This document shows, piece by piece, positions 1-9,055 of a stretch of DNA of 64,000 nt (position 1 is the first letter of the stretch; every line of letters begins with the position of its first letter). The position numbers were made by a program, and so were the translations under genes. The notes beneath the pieces were generated by a model. That model had not been told where the DNA came from. It did not search any database and saw only the letters and a program-made list of their open reading frames with translations. Source of the DNA: DASWJZ01 sp963814905 (GTDB lineage: Bacteria; Pseudomonadota; Alphaproteobacteria; Rhizobiales; Afifellaceae); assembly GCA_963814905.1 (NCBI GenBank), contig CAWFEM010000001.1:62001-126000 (forward strand), in the 5' to 3' direction.

Positions 1-747
1 CGCCAACAGCCGGTCTGTGCCGCCATCGGCCTTGCGGACCTCCGCCCCGATCGCGCGGCGGCCTTCGAAGAGGATCGCGCTCACCTCGCAGCGGCTCAGG
101 ATTTGGAGGTTCGGCCGGCGCCGCACCTCCGCCGTGAGATAGGCGCGCGCCGCGGACATGCGGGCGTTGTTCTCAACCGAAAGGGGAATGGAATAGACGC
201 CGTCGATCTCCGCGGCGTTCATATCCGGCAACAGACGGAGCTGGTGCTTTTGCGCTGCCGTGGCGAGCGCCTTGTTGAAGCCCGGCCAGTCGTCCGGCTG
301 AATGCGCTGGATCGTCGTCGGGCCTTCGCGCCCATGCTCTTCGGATGCGCTGTCGAGGTCGCGCTCCAATTGCTTGAAGAACGGGAGGACGTCGTCCCAA
401 CCCCAGCCGGTGGCGCCCGCCGCGCGCCAGTTGTCGTAGTCCTCCGCAAGCCCGCGAACGGCCCACATCCCCATCACCTGCGAGCCGCCGCCGAGGAGCC
501 GCGCCTGCGTATAGGGGCGGCGCTCGGTGCCGGCGCGCATCACCGCCTTCAGACCGGTCCAGAAATAGTCGGCATTGGCGTAAGAGCGCGGAAAGATGTC
601 GGCGATGTCGTCGGGAATGTCGTCGGGCGGGAATTCCGGGCCGGCTTCGACCAGGAGCACCTTCCGCTGCGGGTCTTCGCTCAGCCGCGACGCGAGCACC
701 GACCCCGCCGAACCGCCGCCTACAATGAGGATGTCCGCTTGCTGCAT
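1..747 (-). CDS. GMC-family FAD oxidoreductase (choline dehydrogenase-like), 3' part outside window
   Basis: Reading from an ATG at 747 the frame stays open to base 1, so 249 N-terminal residues are visible and the rest lies beyond the left edge. The N-terminus has the FAD dinucleotide-binding motif VGGGSAGSVLASRLSE, followed by VLLVEAGPE (FAD ribose-binding acidic residue) and the GMC signature ARLLGGGSQVMGMWAVRG. Family members oxidise alcohols such as choline, polyols or long-chain alcohols with FAD. The substrate cannot be told from this part. The gene is divergent from the amidohydrolase at 866, with 118 bases between the starts. The ribosome site before 747 is weak (GCGGAA). Family assignment is sure; function is open. 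Confidence 0.9.
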   Translation of the reverse strand, partial: MQQADILIVGGGSAGSVLASRLSEDPQRKVLLVEAGPEFPPDDIPDDIADIFPRSYANADYFWTGLKAVMRAGTERRPYTQARLLGGGSQVMGMWAVRGLAEDYDNWRAAGATGWGWDDVLPFFKQLERDLDSASEEHGREGPTTIQRIQPDDWPGFNKALATAAQKHQLRLLPDMNAAEIDGVYSIPLSVENNARMSAARAYLTAEVRRRPNLQILSRCEVSAILFEGRRAIGAEVRKADGGTDRLLA

Positions 748-865
748 GGGTATTCCGCGCTTTGTGATCGTTACGGATTGCGGGATGGATGACCAATCGG
801 GCGATAAGATCAAGTCGCGTCGGAAAAGCAGAGCTAACCTGTAAACCTGCGGGAGGAAACGAAGA

Positions 866-2254
866 ATGGCGCGGACGCTCATCAAGAATGCAACCATCAT
901 CTCGGTCGATCCGAAGATCGGCGATCTCAACACCGGCGACATCCTGATCGACAGGACGAAGATCGCATCGATCGCGCCGTCCATCGATGCGGAGGACGCC
1001 GAGATCGTCGACGCGACCAACTGCATCGCGGTTCCGGGTTTCGTCGACACCCACAGGCACACATGGGAATCGCTCCTGCGGGGGACCGGCGCCGACTGGT
1101 CGCTCGCCCAGTACTTTACCGGTGTCCGCGTCGTCATGGGCGGCCTCTACACGCCGGAGGATAATTACGTCGCCAACCTTCTCGGCGCGCTCGACGCGCT
1201 GGAGGGCGGCTTCACCACGCTTTACGACTGGTCGCACAACAACAACTCGCCCGAGCATGCCGACGCCGCCGTCCAGGGCTTGAAGGATTCCGGCATCCGC
1301 GGCGTCTTCGGCTATGGCAATTCGAACGCCGAATGGTTCCCCCCGAGCGAAATGCCGACGAATTTCGACGATATCCGGCGCGTGCGGAAGGAGCACTTTT
1401 CCTCAGACGACGGGCTCGTCACGATGGCCGTCGCCGCGCGCGGCCCGCAATTCACCACGCTCGACATCACCGAAGAGGATTTCAAGGTCGCGCGCGAGCT
1501 CGGCCTCCGCATAACGGTGCATGTGGGCGACGGCCTTTGGGGCATGAGCAAGCCGGTCATCCAGATGAACGAGCGCAACATGCTCGGGCCCGACGTCACC
1601 TATGTCCACACCAACACGATCGCCGACGAGGAGTTCGAGCTGATCGGGTCGAGCGGCGGCAGCGCTTCGATCGCGCCTGAGCTGGAGATGCATATGGGGC
1701 ACGGCCTCCCGCCTGCCCTGAAGCTTCTCGCGGCGGGCGTGCGCCCAAGCATCTCTATCGACGTCGTCACCACGGTGCCGAGCGACATCTTCAACGCGAT
1801 GCGGGCGCTCATCGCCGGCACGCGCCTGATGGTGAACAAGGAGGCGCTGGAGAAGAAGGAGATCGTCGACCCGCTGCCGCTGACGAGCCGCGACGTGCTG
1901 GAATTCGCGACGCTGCAAGGCGCCAAGGCATGCGGTCTCGATCACAAGACAGGAACGCTCACCCCCGGCAAGGAGGCCGATATCGTCTTGATCAGCACCG
2001 ACAGCCTCAATCTCATCCCGGTGAACAACCCGGTCGGGACGGTCGTAGAGTTCTCCCACGCCGGCAACATCGACAGCATCTTCGTCGCCGGCAAGGCGCG
2101 GAAGCGGAACGGCAAGCTGGTCGACGTCGATGTCGCGGCGCTCCGCAGCCGTGTCGACGCGACGCGCGACGCGCTGTTTGAGCGGGCGGGCGTGCCGACC
2201 GACGGATCGTGGAACGTCAAGCCCTACACTGAGGAAGCGAAGTCGGAATTCTGA
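866..2254 (+). CDS. Amidohydrolase of the TrzA/AtzB (COG0402) type
   Basis: 462 residues, preceded by a good ribosome site (GGGAGGAAACGAAG). The protein has the metal-dependent hydrolase fold: N-terminal beta-sandwich, DTHRHTW at 61-67 (metal ligands H63, H65), H219 in ITVHVGDG, H248 in YVHTN, and D299 in SISIDVVTT as the likely catalytic/metal Asp. The segment SIAPELEMHMGHG at 268-280 resembles the ATZ/TRZ subgroup, whose members deaminate or hydrolyse cyclic amidines, guanine, SAH or triazines. The C-terminal KTGTLTPGKEADIVLI is the returning beta-sandwich. The ketopantoate-reductase-like gene follows after 54 bases on the same strand. The exact substrate is not deducible. Confidence 0.9.
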   Translation: MARTLIKNATIISVDPKIGDLNTGDILIDRTKIASIAPSIDAEDAEIVDATNCIAVPGFVDTHRHTWESLLRGTGADWSLAQYFTGVRVVMGGLYTPEDNYVANLLGALDALEGGFTTLYDWSHNNNSPEHADAAVQGLKDSGIRGVFGYGNSNAEWFPPSEMPTNFDDIRRVRKEHFSSDDGLVTMAVAARGPQFTTLDITEEDFKVARELGLRITVHVGDGLWGMSKPVIQMNERNMLGPDVTYVHTNTIADEEFELIGSSGGSASIAPELEMHMGHGLPPALKLLAAGVRPSISIDVVTTVPSDIFNAMRALIAGTRLMVNKEALEKKEIVDPLPLTSRDVLEFATLQGAKACGLDHKTGTLTPGKEADIVLISTDSLNLIPVNNPVGTVVEFSHAGNIDSIFVAGKARKRNGKLVDVDVAALRSRVDATRDALFERAGVPTDGSWNVKPYTEEAKSEF

Positions 2255-2308
2255 AGCGGTGCAAGCCGACGCCTAATGCGGGACAAGGAAAAACAGGGAG
2301 AAAGCGTA

Positions 2309-3340
2309 GTGTCGAAGAAGATTGCGGTGCTCGGCAGCGGCGCGAACGGCGCGTCGATCGGGGCGGACCTCGCCAAGGCCGGCGTCGACGTCGTGCTGAT
2401 CGATCAGTGGCCGGAGCACGTCCAGGAGATGCGCCGACGCGGCGTCCGGATCGAGATGCCGGACTCCATCCTGGAGCAGCCCGTCAGGGCGTACAACCTC
2501 TGCGACGTCTGCACGTTCACCGAGAAATTCGACATCGTGCTTCTGCTGATGAAGGCCTACGACACGCGTTGGGCCTGTCAGCTCATCGAGCCCTATCTGA
2601 AGCCGGACGGCCTGATCGCCGGCGTGCAGAACGGGATGACGACGGGCGCGATCGCCGACGTCGTCGGGCCGGAGCGCACCATGGGGTGCGTGATCGAGAT
2701 ATCCTCGATGATGTTCGATCCCGGTATCGTCATGCGGCACTCGCCGCCATCGCGTTCATGGTTCGCCGTCGGAAGCATTCATCCGTCAACGGCGGGCCGG
2801 GAGGAAGAGATCGCCGAGCTCCTTCGACACTCGGGCTCTGTCGATATCGTGGAGAACATCCTCGCCACCAAGTGGATGAAGCTCGTCAGCAACGCCACGA
2901 CGCTTGTTTCCACGGCAATCCTCGGCCTCTCGATGCACGAGGCGGTGGCGCTCCCCGGCATGCGCGAGCTGATGATCCGGTCGGGCCAGGAAGCGCTCGA
3001 CGTCGGAGCCGCGCTCGGCCACCCGGTCCTGCCGATCTTCGGGCTTAAGCCGGAGGACATGCGGCAGTCTAACCGCCTGGTGGAGATGCTGCTCGATGTG
3101 CTGCTTGCGGGCTTCACGCTGCCTGACACCAAGACGACCGTCCTGCAGGATTGGATGAAGGGCCGCCACAGCGAGGTCGACGATCTGAACGGGCTTGTCG
3201 CGCAGGAGGCAGTTCGCGCCGGAAGCACGGCGCCCGTCAACGCGGCAATCGCCGAGCTGGCGCACCGCATCGAGCAGGGCACGCTGAAGCCGGACCCGTC
3301 AAATCTTGCGCGGCTGAGGAACCTCGTCGCGCAAGCCTGA
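2309..3340 (+). CDS. Ketopantoate reductase-like (ApbA/PanE) NAD(P)-dependent oxidoreductase
   Basis: 343 residues from the GTG at 2309, which sits 8 bases after AGGGAG; an upstream ATG at 2276 would add 11 residues with no homology and no good ribosome site. The N-terminal Rossmann motif VLGSGANGASIGADLAKAG binds NAD(P). ATKWMKLVSNATT matches the conserved catalytic Lys/Asn region of the ApbA C-terminal domain. Members reduce ketopantoate in pantothenate synthesis, but paralogues in catabolic clusters act on other 2-keto acids. Here the gene follows an amidohydrolase and precedes an importer operon on the opposite strand, so a catabolic role is more likely than pantothenate synthesis (inference). 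Confidence 0.85.
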   Translation: MSKKIAVLGSGANGASIGADLAKAGVDVVLIDQWPEHVQEMRRRGVRIEMPDSILEQPVRAYNLCDVCTFTEKFDIVLLLMKAYDTRWACQLIEPYLKPDGLIAGVQNGMTTGAIADVVGPERTMGCVIEISSMMFDPGIVMRHSPPSRSWFAVGSIHPSTAGREEEIAELLRHSGSVDIVENILATKWMKLVSNATTLVSTAILGLSMHEAVALPGMRELMIRSGQEALDVGAALGHPVLPIFGLKPEDMRQSNRLVEMLLDVLLAGFTLPDTKTTVLQDWMKGRHSEVDDLNGLVAQEAVRAGSTAPVNAAIAELAHRIEQGTLKPDPSNLARLRNLVAQA

Positions 3341-3352
3341 AGCGTGGCCGGC

Positions 3353-5179
3353 TCAGTAGTGGCCGTTTTCGCGCATCAGCGCGTCGACGCGGTTCTGTGC
3401 GCCCGCCAGCGCGTCGTCGACGGATTTGTGCCAGCTCAACATCTCGTGGATTTCCTCGCCAACGATGGCGATGATCCTGGATATCTCCGGGATCGGCGGC
3501 CGCGGCCATATCTGCAGATAACCCTTCCGCGCCATCTCATCCACGGCCGGGATGATCGGCGAGACGGCGCGCACGTCGGGATCGCTGCTGACGCTGAAGC
3601 GCGGGCTCACGACGCTGCCGTTGGCGATATAGAGCTTGGCGGCGCCCGGAGAGGTCAGCGAGCGGATCGCCAGCCAGGCGGCGGCGACGCGGTCGGGCGG
3701 TAGGTTGGACGGCATGGCAAGCGCGTAGCCGCCGACCGGCGCGATCGGCCGCGCTCCGGGGCCGACCGGATGCGGCAGGTAGCCGGTGTTTCCGTGCGCC
3801 GGCGACGATTGATCCAATTCGAAGAGGGGTGCCAACAGCGTGTAGCAATAGGCGAGCGCCACGGAGCCGCCGGCATAGGCGACCGCGCGCTCGTACCACG
3901 ACATGCTCAAGATCGAGGGCGGCGAATAATCGAGCAGCTCCATCAGATATTCGGCGGTCTGTCTGGCGGCGTCGGACAGGAGCATGGGCCGCAGGTCTTC
4001 GCCGTGCGGGTTCTCCGCGTCGAAGCCTTCGCGCGCGTGGCGCAGATTGATCACCGGCTGACCGAACGACGATCCCATGATCATCAGGAACGAATGGCCG
4101 AGCGGCGTGCCGCGCGCCGCATTCCAGGCGATGCCGTAACGTCCGTTGATCGGCGCGTGGAGCCGCCGCGCCGCGGCAATCACGGCGGAGGTGGTTGCGG
4201 GCTCGGCTATCCCCGCTTCCGAGAGGAGGTCGGTGCGATAGACGAGAAGCTCCGGCGTGGTCTGGACCGGAACGCCGTAATGCACGCCGCGATAGCGGGT
4301 GCTCGCCACCGCGGCGGGGTGAAAGTCGGAACGGTCGAACCCGGTCTCGTTCATCAGCGCGTCGAGCGGCTGCAGAGCGCCGGTCGAGGCGAGCTCGCCG
4401 AACCACGGCAGATCGGAGGCGACGATATCGTAGCGGGATACTTTGAGACTGCCGTTGTCGATGATCTCCTGCCGCAGCCGGTCGATCGATAGAGCGCGGT
4501 TCTGGATGCCCGTGCCGAAGATGTTCTGGAAGTGCTTCTTCAAGGCGTGCATCGCCATGAAAGTCGGATCGGCGTGGACGAGCACGCGCAGATCGCCGGA
4601 GAGATGCAGCCTGTTGTCGAGGGCCGGCTGCAACGGCAGGACGCCGCTGTCGCTGTAGGACGCGCCGAAGAAGTAGTCGGCGGGCGTCAGCACGAAGCTG
4701 CCGCCGTCGAAGCTCGCCGCGAGGAGCGAGCGCGTGCGACGCACGAATTCCTGCCAGCGACTGAGAAGCAACGCCGAAGGATGCAGCGAGAAGGACTTGC
4801 CGCTCGGCGTGCGCGGCCGCTTGACGATCAGGTCACGCGCCTGACAGTCGGCGATCGCGCGAAGCGCGGTGCCGTAGGACATGCCCGACGCGGCGGCGAG
4901 CGACGAGCTGGTCGTCATCCGGCCGTTCAGGTGATTGCGCACCAGACAGGCAAGCAGACGCACCTCGCGGCTGCCGGTGCGGATGTCGAGCGCCGCTTCC
5001 GTTTCGTTCTCCAACTGCTCGATGAAATCGAGAAACTGGACCATTTGCGGGTTTGAGATGCCGGTCCCCGGCGGCAGGTGCCGGGTCTCATAGGGCCCCT
5101 CAGGCGCCCCACCACCTGGACCGCGCGCAGGTCTCAGGCGGGCTTCGCCGCTGGTCGTCCGGTTTGAATCGTCTGGCAC
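3353..5179 (-). CDS. Winged-helix regulator fused to an ABC solute-binding-protein domain (type 1 SBP)
   Basis: 608 residues. There is no signal peptide: the N-terminus is a polar, disordered stretch of about 40 residues. Residues about 65-125 look like a MarR-like winged helix, with the helix-turn-helix around SSLAAASGMSYGTALRAI and a following wing. Residues about 190-600 resemble a whole family 1 extracellular solute-binding protein (DLPWFGELASTGALQPLDAL, GVPVQTTPELLVYRTDLL, GGYALAMPSN). A cytoplasmic protein with DNA-binding and binding-protein parts suggests a one-component sensor-regulator, analogous in layout to E. coli SgrR but with different domains. It lies downstream of the sugar importer at 5279-10093, which it may control. 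The next gene ends 99 bases away. Family calls are by eye. Confidence 0.8.
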   Translation of the reverse strand: MPDDSNRTTSGEARLRPARGPGGGAPEGPYETRHLPPGTGISNPQMVQFLDFIEQLENETEAALDIRTGSREVRLLACLVRNHLNGRMTTSSSLAAASGMSYGTALRAIADCQARDLIVKRPRTPSGKSFSLHPSALLLSRWQEFVRRTRSLLAASFDGGSFVLTPADYFFGASYSDSGVLPLQPALDNRLHLSGDLRVLVHADPTFMAMHALKKHFQNIFGTGIQNRALSIDRLRQEIIDNGSLKVSRYDIVASDLPWFGELASTGALQPLDALMNETGFDRSDFHPAAVASTRYRGVHYGVPVQTTPELLVYRTDLLSEAGIAEPATTSAVIAAARRLHAPINGRYGIAWNAARGTPLGHSFLMIMGSSFGQPVINLRHAREGFDAENPHGEDLRPMLLSDAARQTAEYLMELLDYSPPSILSMSWYERAVAYAGGSVALAYCYTLLAPLFELDQSSPAHGNTGYLPHPVGPGARPIAPVGGYALAMPSNLPPDRVAAAWLAIRSLTSPGAAKLYIANGSVVSPRFSVSSDPDVRAVSPIIPAVDEMARKGYLQIWPRPPIPEISRIIAIVGEEIHEMLSWHKSVDDALAGAQNRVDALMRENGHY

Positions 5180-5278
5180 ATCAATGCCGTTTGTCGATCT
5201 CTGCGGACCTGTTCCGCCTGCCTGCCAATCTCGGCTGAAAAGACAAAACTGTCCAATCTGAACAATTTTTTCCCCCGC

Positions 5279-6334
5279 TTACGCGGCAAGCGCCTGCTGC
5301 TTCTTCGCGAGCAGAGCGACTTTTCGCTCGTCGACCGCCGCGAGCACGGCCCTCCTCCGCTGCCTGGCGTCGAACATCCGCGAGCCGGTTTGGAACATGA
5401 TGACGATGATCAGGAGAATCCCGAGATAGAGCTGCACCTGATAGGCGGGCGTCACGTTGAAGACGAGGCCGGTATTGAGGAAATTGACGGTCAGCGTGCC
5501 GATCGCCGCGCCGACGACGCCACCCTTGCCGCCGAGGATGCTCACGCCGCCGATAAACGCGGCAACTGTCCCGGCAAGCAGAAGATATTGCAGGCCGAGC
5601 GCCTGCGCGGTCCCGGAGCGCAATCCGATGATGGCGCCACCCAGTCCGGCGCAAAAGCCGGAGATGGAGAAGACGATGATCATCGGCCGCTTGAGATTGA
5701 CGCCCGCGGCGAGCGCCTCCTTACGGGCGCCGCCGACCGCGTAGATCTCGCGCCCGTATTTCGTATAGGCCATGAAGATGCCGACGAGCACGAAGACGGC
5801 GATGACGAGAAAGCTCGCCGGGGAGAAATAGGCCAGCATCTTGGTCTGGATGAAATCGGGAACGTCGAACTCGGTGAGCATCACCGTCTTCTCCTGCGCC
5901 GCGAACAGTGCGACGCCGCGCAGCAGCATGAGCGTGCCGACGGTCAGGACGATCGCCCGCACCCTGAGATAGGCGACGAAATATCCCTGGATGACGCCGA
6001 TCGCGGTGGAGATCGCGAGCCCGATCGCAAGCGCCGTGAAGGTGCCGAGCTGGTCGTTGAAGCGCACCACGATCACCGCGGTCAAAGCCGCGTTGGAGCC
6101 GATCGAGAGATCGATCTCGCCGGCGATGATGCACAAGGTCAACGCCAGCGCGACGAGGCCGAGGACGGCGAACCTCTCCATGATCGCGAAGGTCGTGTTG
6201 TGGGTCATGAAGAGATCGTTGGTCGCTGCGAAATAGCCGTAGACCAGTACCGCCAGCAGCACCGCGAAGGAGAGGTCCGGATCGTCGACGATCCGGTTCT
6301 TCAGCCGATCGACAAGAGACGTGCGCTCGCTCAT
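5279..6334 (-). CDS. Sugar-type ABC transporter permease (RbsC-like), second of two
   Basis: 351 residues with about eight to ten hydrophobic segments and the family motif GEIDLSIGSNAALTAVIVV near the middle of the N-terminal half; ILGGKGGVVGAAIGTLTVNF near the C-terminus is also typical of BPD_transp_2 permeases. It is the inner-membrane channel of a CUT2-type importer together with the permease at 6351. It starts 16 bases after that gene ends, so the two are co-transcribed. The C-terminal tail (MFDARQRRRAVLAAVDERK) is basic and cytoplasmic. Confidence 0.92.
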   Translation of the reverse strand: MSERTSLVDRLKNRIVDDPDLSFAVLLAVLVYGYFAATNDLFMTHNTTFAIMERFAVLGLVALALTLCIIAGEIDLSIGSNAALTAVIVVRFNDQLGTFTALAIGLAISTAIGVIQGYFVAYLRVRAIVLTVGTLMLLRGVALFAAQEKTVMLTEFDVPDFIQTKMLAYFSPASFLVIAVFVLVGIFMAYTKYGREIYAVGGARKEALAAGVNLKRPMIIVFSISGFCAGLGGAIIGLRSGTAQALGLQYLLLAGTVAAFIGGVSILGGKGGVVGAAIGTLTVNFLNTGLVFNVTPAYQVQLYLGILLIIVIMFQTGSRMFDARQRRRAVLAAVDERKVALLAKKQQALAA

Positions 6335-6350
6335 TCCTTCCTCCCCGCCT

Positions 6351-7376
6351 CTATTCCTGCGCCCTGGAGCCCCTGCGGGCGAGGGAGAAGACGACGATCG
6401 AAAAGACGATCATCAGGCCCACGGCCAGGACCCGCGGCCCGCTGTTGAAGCCGCGCAGCACCATCATGTTGTCGACGACGGAAATGAAGATCGCCCCGAG
6501 GCTGGTGCGCAGAGACGAACCGTAGCCGCCCATGATGGAGTTGCCGCCGACCATGACGGTGGCGATGACGAGGATCGTCATGTCGCCGCTGGAACCGAAC
6601 TCCGAGGAAAAATAGTTCGCCTGCGCGCTCGATATCTGGGCTGCGAACGCAACGGCCACGAAGCCGGCGCAGACGGAGGCGATGGTGCACACCATCATCG
6701 CCATCGCCAGATTCTCATGCCCCGTTGCACGGGCGGCGGCGCGATTGGCACCGATCAGATAGACCTTGCGGCCGAAGTTTGTGTAGCGCAGCACGATCTC
6801 GGCGACGATCGCGATCAGGATGAACGCAATCGTTATGTTCGGCAGGCCGAGAAACGATCCGGTCCCGAGCCATTCGGCGTCGTTCGGCCGACGGAAGGAG
6901 ATGACCAGATTGTCGCTCCACCAGGAGGCGATGCCGTAGAACATCCCGCCGGCGCCGAGCGTGACGACGATCGGATTTCCGCCGAGGCCGATCAGGAGGC
7001 CCTGCGCCGCGCCCGCGATGATGGCGATCGCCAGCGTCGCCAGCAACGACAGCTCGAACCCGTAGCCATTCGCCATGCCCATTGCGAAGGCGATGATGCA
7101 CAGCGCCGCCGTCTCCTTCATGGAGAGGAGGAAGAAGTTTCCCGAAAGCGTCACGAAGGTAAGGCCGATCCCCATAATGCCGACCAGGGCGGCGTCCCGG
7201 ATGATCGTCTTGAAATTGAAGACGTTCAGGAAGTTGTCGGTCGTCACCGCTCCGTAGAGGAAGACGAGGACAAAGAGCGCCACGAGCGCCAGCACGATCG
7301 GCGAGGCCTGCCGATCCACCCACGCGGCGAGCCTCGGGGGGACGAAAGAGCGACTGAATTGTGCCAGCGTCTCCAT
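6351..7376 (-). CDS. Sugar-type ABC transporter permease (RbsC-like), first of two
   Basis: 341 residues, multi-spanning, BPD_transp_2 family. The usual GxxDLSVG-type motif is replaced by LTFVTLSGNFFLLSMKETAAL, a looser version that suggests this is the more diverged half of a heterodimeric channel; VMVGGNSIMGGYGSSLRTSLGAIF is the conserved C-terminal motif. It begins 10 bases after the ATPase gene ends. Together with 5279-6334, 7387-8889 and 9056-10093 it forms a complete CUT2-type importer. Confidence 0.92.
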   Translation of the reverse strand: METLAQFSRSFVPPRLAAWVDRQASPIVLALVALFVLVFLYGAVTTDNFLNVFNFKTIIRDAALVGIMGIGLTFVTLSGNFFLLSMKETAALCIIAFAMGMANGYGFELSLLATLAIAIIAGAAQGLLIGLGGNPIVVTLGAGGMFYGIASWWSDNLVISFRRPNDAEWLGTGSFLGLPNITIAFILIAIVAEIVLRYTNFGRKVYLIGANRAAARATGHENLAMAMMVCTIASVCAGFVAVAFAAQISSAQANYFSSEFGSSGDMTILVIATVMVGGNSIMGGYGSSLRTSLGAIFISVVDNMMVLRGFNSGPRVLAVGLMIVFSIVVFSLARRGSRAQE

Positions 7377-7386
7377 GTTCCGCGCC

Positions 7387-8889
7387 TCAGAGATTGGTCT
7401 CGTTGAACGGGTCCGTGATCTCTTTCAGGATGCCGGCGGTGGTGATGTCGGCGAGGTCGAACCCGCCGATCCGCATGCCGCGATAGAAGGTGATCACGCG
7501 GTCCGGCAAATAGCTGATCTCCTGCATGTCGGTGGAGGCGAACACGATCGCCGCGCCCTCGTCGGCCACGTCGCGCATCTTCCTGTAGATTTCCGCCTTC
7601 GCGCCGACATCGACGCCGCGCGTCGGCTCATTGACGAGGATCACCTTGGGCGTGATCGCCAGCCACTTGCCGAGCGCCACCTTCTGCTGGTTGCCGCCGG
7701 AGAGCACGCCGGCTTCGGCGTTGAGCCGCGTGACATCGACGGTAAATTTCTCGGCGAGATCGTGCGCGACCTTCTGTTCCCTGCCACCGAAGTTCCATCC
7801 GAGACGCGATACCGTCTCAAGCGCGGGCGAGGTCAGGTTCTCGCGGATCGGACGACCCAGGAACAGGCCGTCATACTTCCGGTCTTCGGAGCAATATCCG
7901 ATCTTGCGGCGGATCGCGGCGGCCGGATTGCCGGGGAGGAAGGTCTCGCCGCCGAACTCGATCAAACCGGACTGCGTCAGGTGAGAGCCTGCCATCGCGG
8001 CAAGGATCTCGCCGGTCCCGCTGCCGAGCTGGCCGGCAAGGCCGAGTATCTCCCCGCCATAGACGTCGAAGCTCACGGGCTCGAGCATGCCGTCGGGCAG
8101 GAGGTCGCGGACCGAGAGGAGCAGCTCGCGACTGCCGCGGGCGGAGCGCTCGGGAAACATGTTCTCCAGCTTGCGGCCGAGCATCAGCTCGACCAGCGAG
8201 TTGACGTTCAGCTCCGCCGCCTTGCGCGGCCTCTGGCCCTCGCCGTCGCGGAGCACCGTGATGCGGTCGGTGATCTTGAAGATCTCGTCGAGCCGGTGGC
8301 TGACATAGATGATCGACTTGCCCGCGGCGGCGAGCTTCTTGACCATGTTGAGGATGCGGATGGAATCCGATTCACCGAGCGCCGCCGTGGGCTCGTCCAG
8401 GATCAGCACCTTCGGGTCGTGGGCGATCAGGCGGGCAACCTCGACCAAGTGTTGCTCGCCGACCGACAACCGATCGACCCGGACCGTCGGATCGATCTCC
8501 GTCAGCCCGACCTCGTCGAGAAAGCGGCGAGCGCGTGCCGCCAGCGACCGTTTTGTCGCGAATGCATGGACGTTGTGGCCGGCAAGAAAGATGTTCTCCG
8601 CGACCGACATGGCCGGGATCAGGCTGAGCTCCTGTTGGGCGATCGCAATGCCCGCCTGCTCGGCGACACCGGGGCTGTGAAAGCGGATCGGCTCGCCCTC
8701 GAATTCATAGGTGCCGGTATAGCCGTCGTCGAAACCGCTGATGATTTTGACCAGCGTGGACTTTCCGGCGCCGTTCTCGCCGACAAGCCCCATCACTTCG
8801 CCACGGCCGATTTCGAAATCGACGCCGTTCAGCGCCGCGATGGCGCCGAAAGATCGGGAAATGCCCGTCAGTTTGAGAATGGTGTCCAT
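7387..8889 (-). CDS. Sugar ABC transporter ATPase with two nucleotide-binding domains (RbsA/MglA-like)
   Basis: 500 residues with two ABC domains in tandem. NBD1: Walker A GENGAGKST at 37-45, signature LSVGEQHLVEVARL, Walker B VLILDEPTAALG. NBD2: signature LSGGNQQKVALGKWL and Walker B VILVNEPTRGVDVG, in which the Walker B Asp is Asn; the second Walker A is degenerate as usual in this family. One nucleotide site is therefore probably weak. It energises the permeases encoded immediately downstream. The binding-protein gene lies upstream across a 166-base gap that can fold into competing hairpins. Confidence 0.95.
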   Translation of the reverse strand: MDTILKLTGISRSFGAIAALNGVDFEIGRGEVMGLVGENGAGKSTLVKIISGFDDGYTGTYEFEGEPIRFHSPGVAEQAGIAIAQQELSLIPAMSVAENIFLAGHNVHAFATKRSLAARARRFLDEVGLTEIDPTVRVDRLSVGEQHLVEVARLIAHDPKVLILDEPTAALGESDSIRILNMVKKLAAAGKSIIYVSHRLDEIFKITDRITVLRDGEGQRPRKAAELNVNSLVELMLGRKLENMFPERSARGSRELLLSVRDLLPDGMLEPVSFDVYGGEILGLAGQLGSGTGEILAAMAGSHLTQSGLIEFGGETFLPGNPAAAIRRKIGYCSEDRKYDGLFLGRPIRENLTSPALETVSRLGWNFGGREQKVAHDLAEKFTVDVTRLNAEAGVLSGGNQQKVALGKWLAITPKVILVNEPTRGVDVGAKAEIYRKMRDVADEGAAIVFASTDMQEISYLPDRVITFYRGMRIGGFDLADITTAGILKEITDPFNETNL

Positions 8890-8972
8890 GGCAACGGATT
8901 ACCAGCCGCCGTCGGGGTCCGGCAAATGCTCCCCACCGCAGTCTCTGCCCGAATTCCGGAGGGTGGACGCGT

Positions 8973-9032
8973 CCGCCCCGCCCCGAGGATCGGCCTCAGC
9001 GAGCGCCGGGGCGGCCCATGAAGGACCGCCCC
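8973..9032 (-). other. Possible attenuator: mutually exclusive hairpins between binding-protein and ATPase genes
   Basis: In the 166-base gap (8890-9055) CGGGGCGG at 9007-9014 can pair either with CCGCCCCG at 8973-8980 (8 bp, with an inner 4-bp GAGG/CCTC helix) or with CCGCCCC at 9026-9032 (7 bp, loop 11). In transcription order on the minus strand this is a 1:2 versus 2:3 arrangement. Such gaps often lower expression of the transporter relative to the binding protein. The GC-rich sequence makes chance pairing quite possible. Confidence 0.35.
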
Positions 9033-9055
9033 CAAGCCCGCTACCCGGTTGAGGC

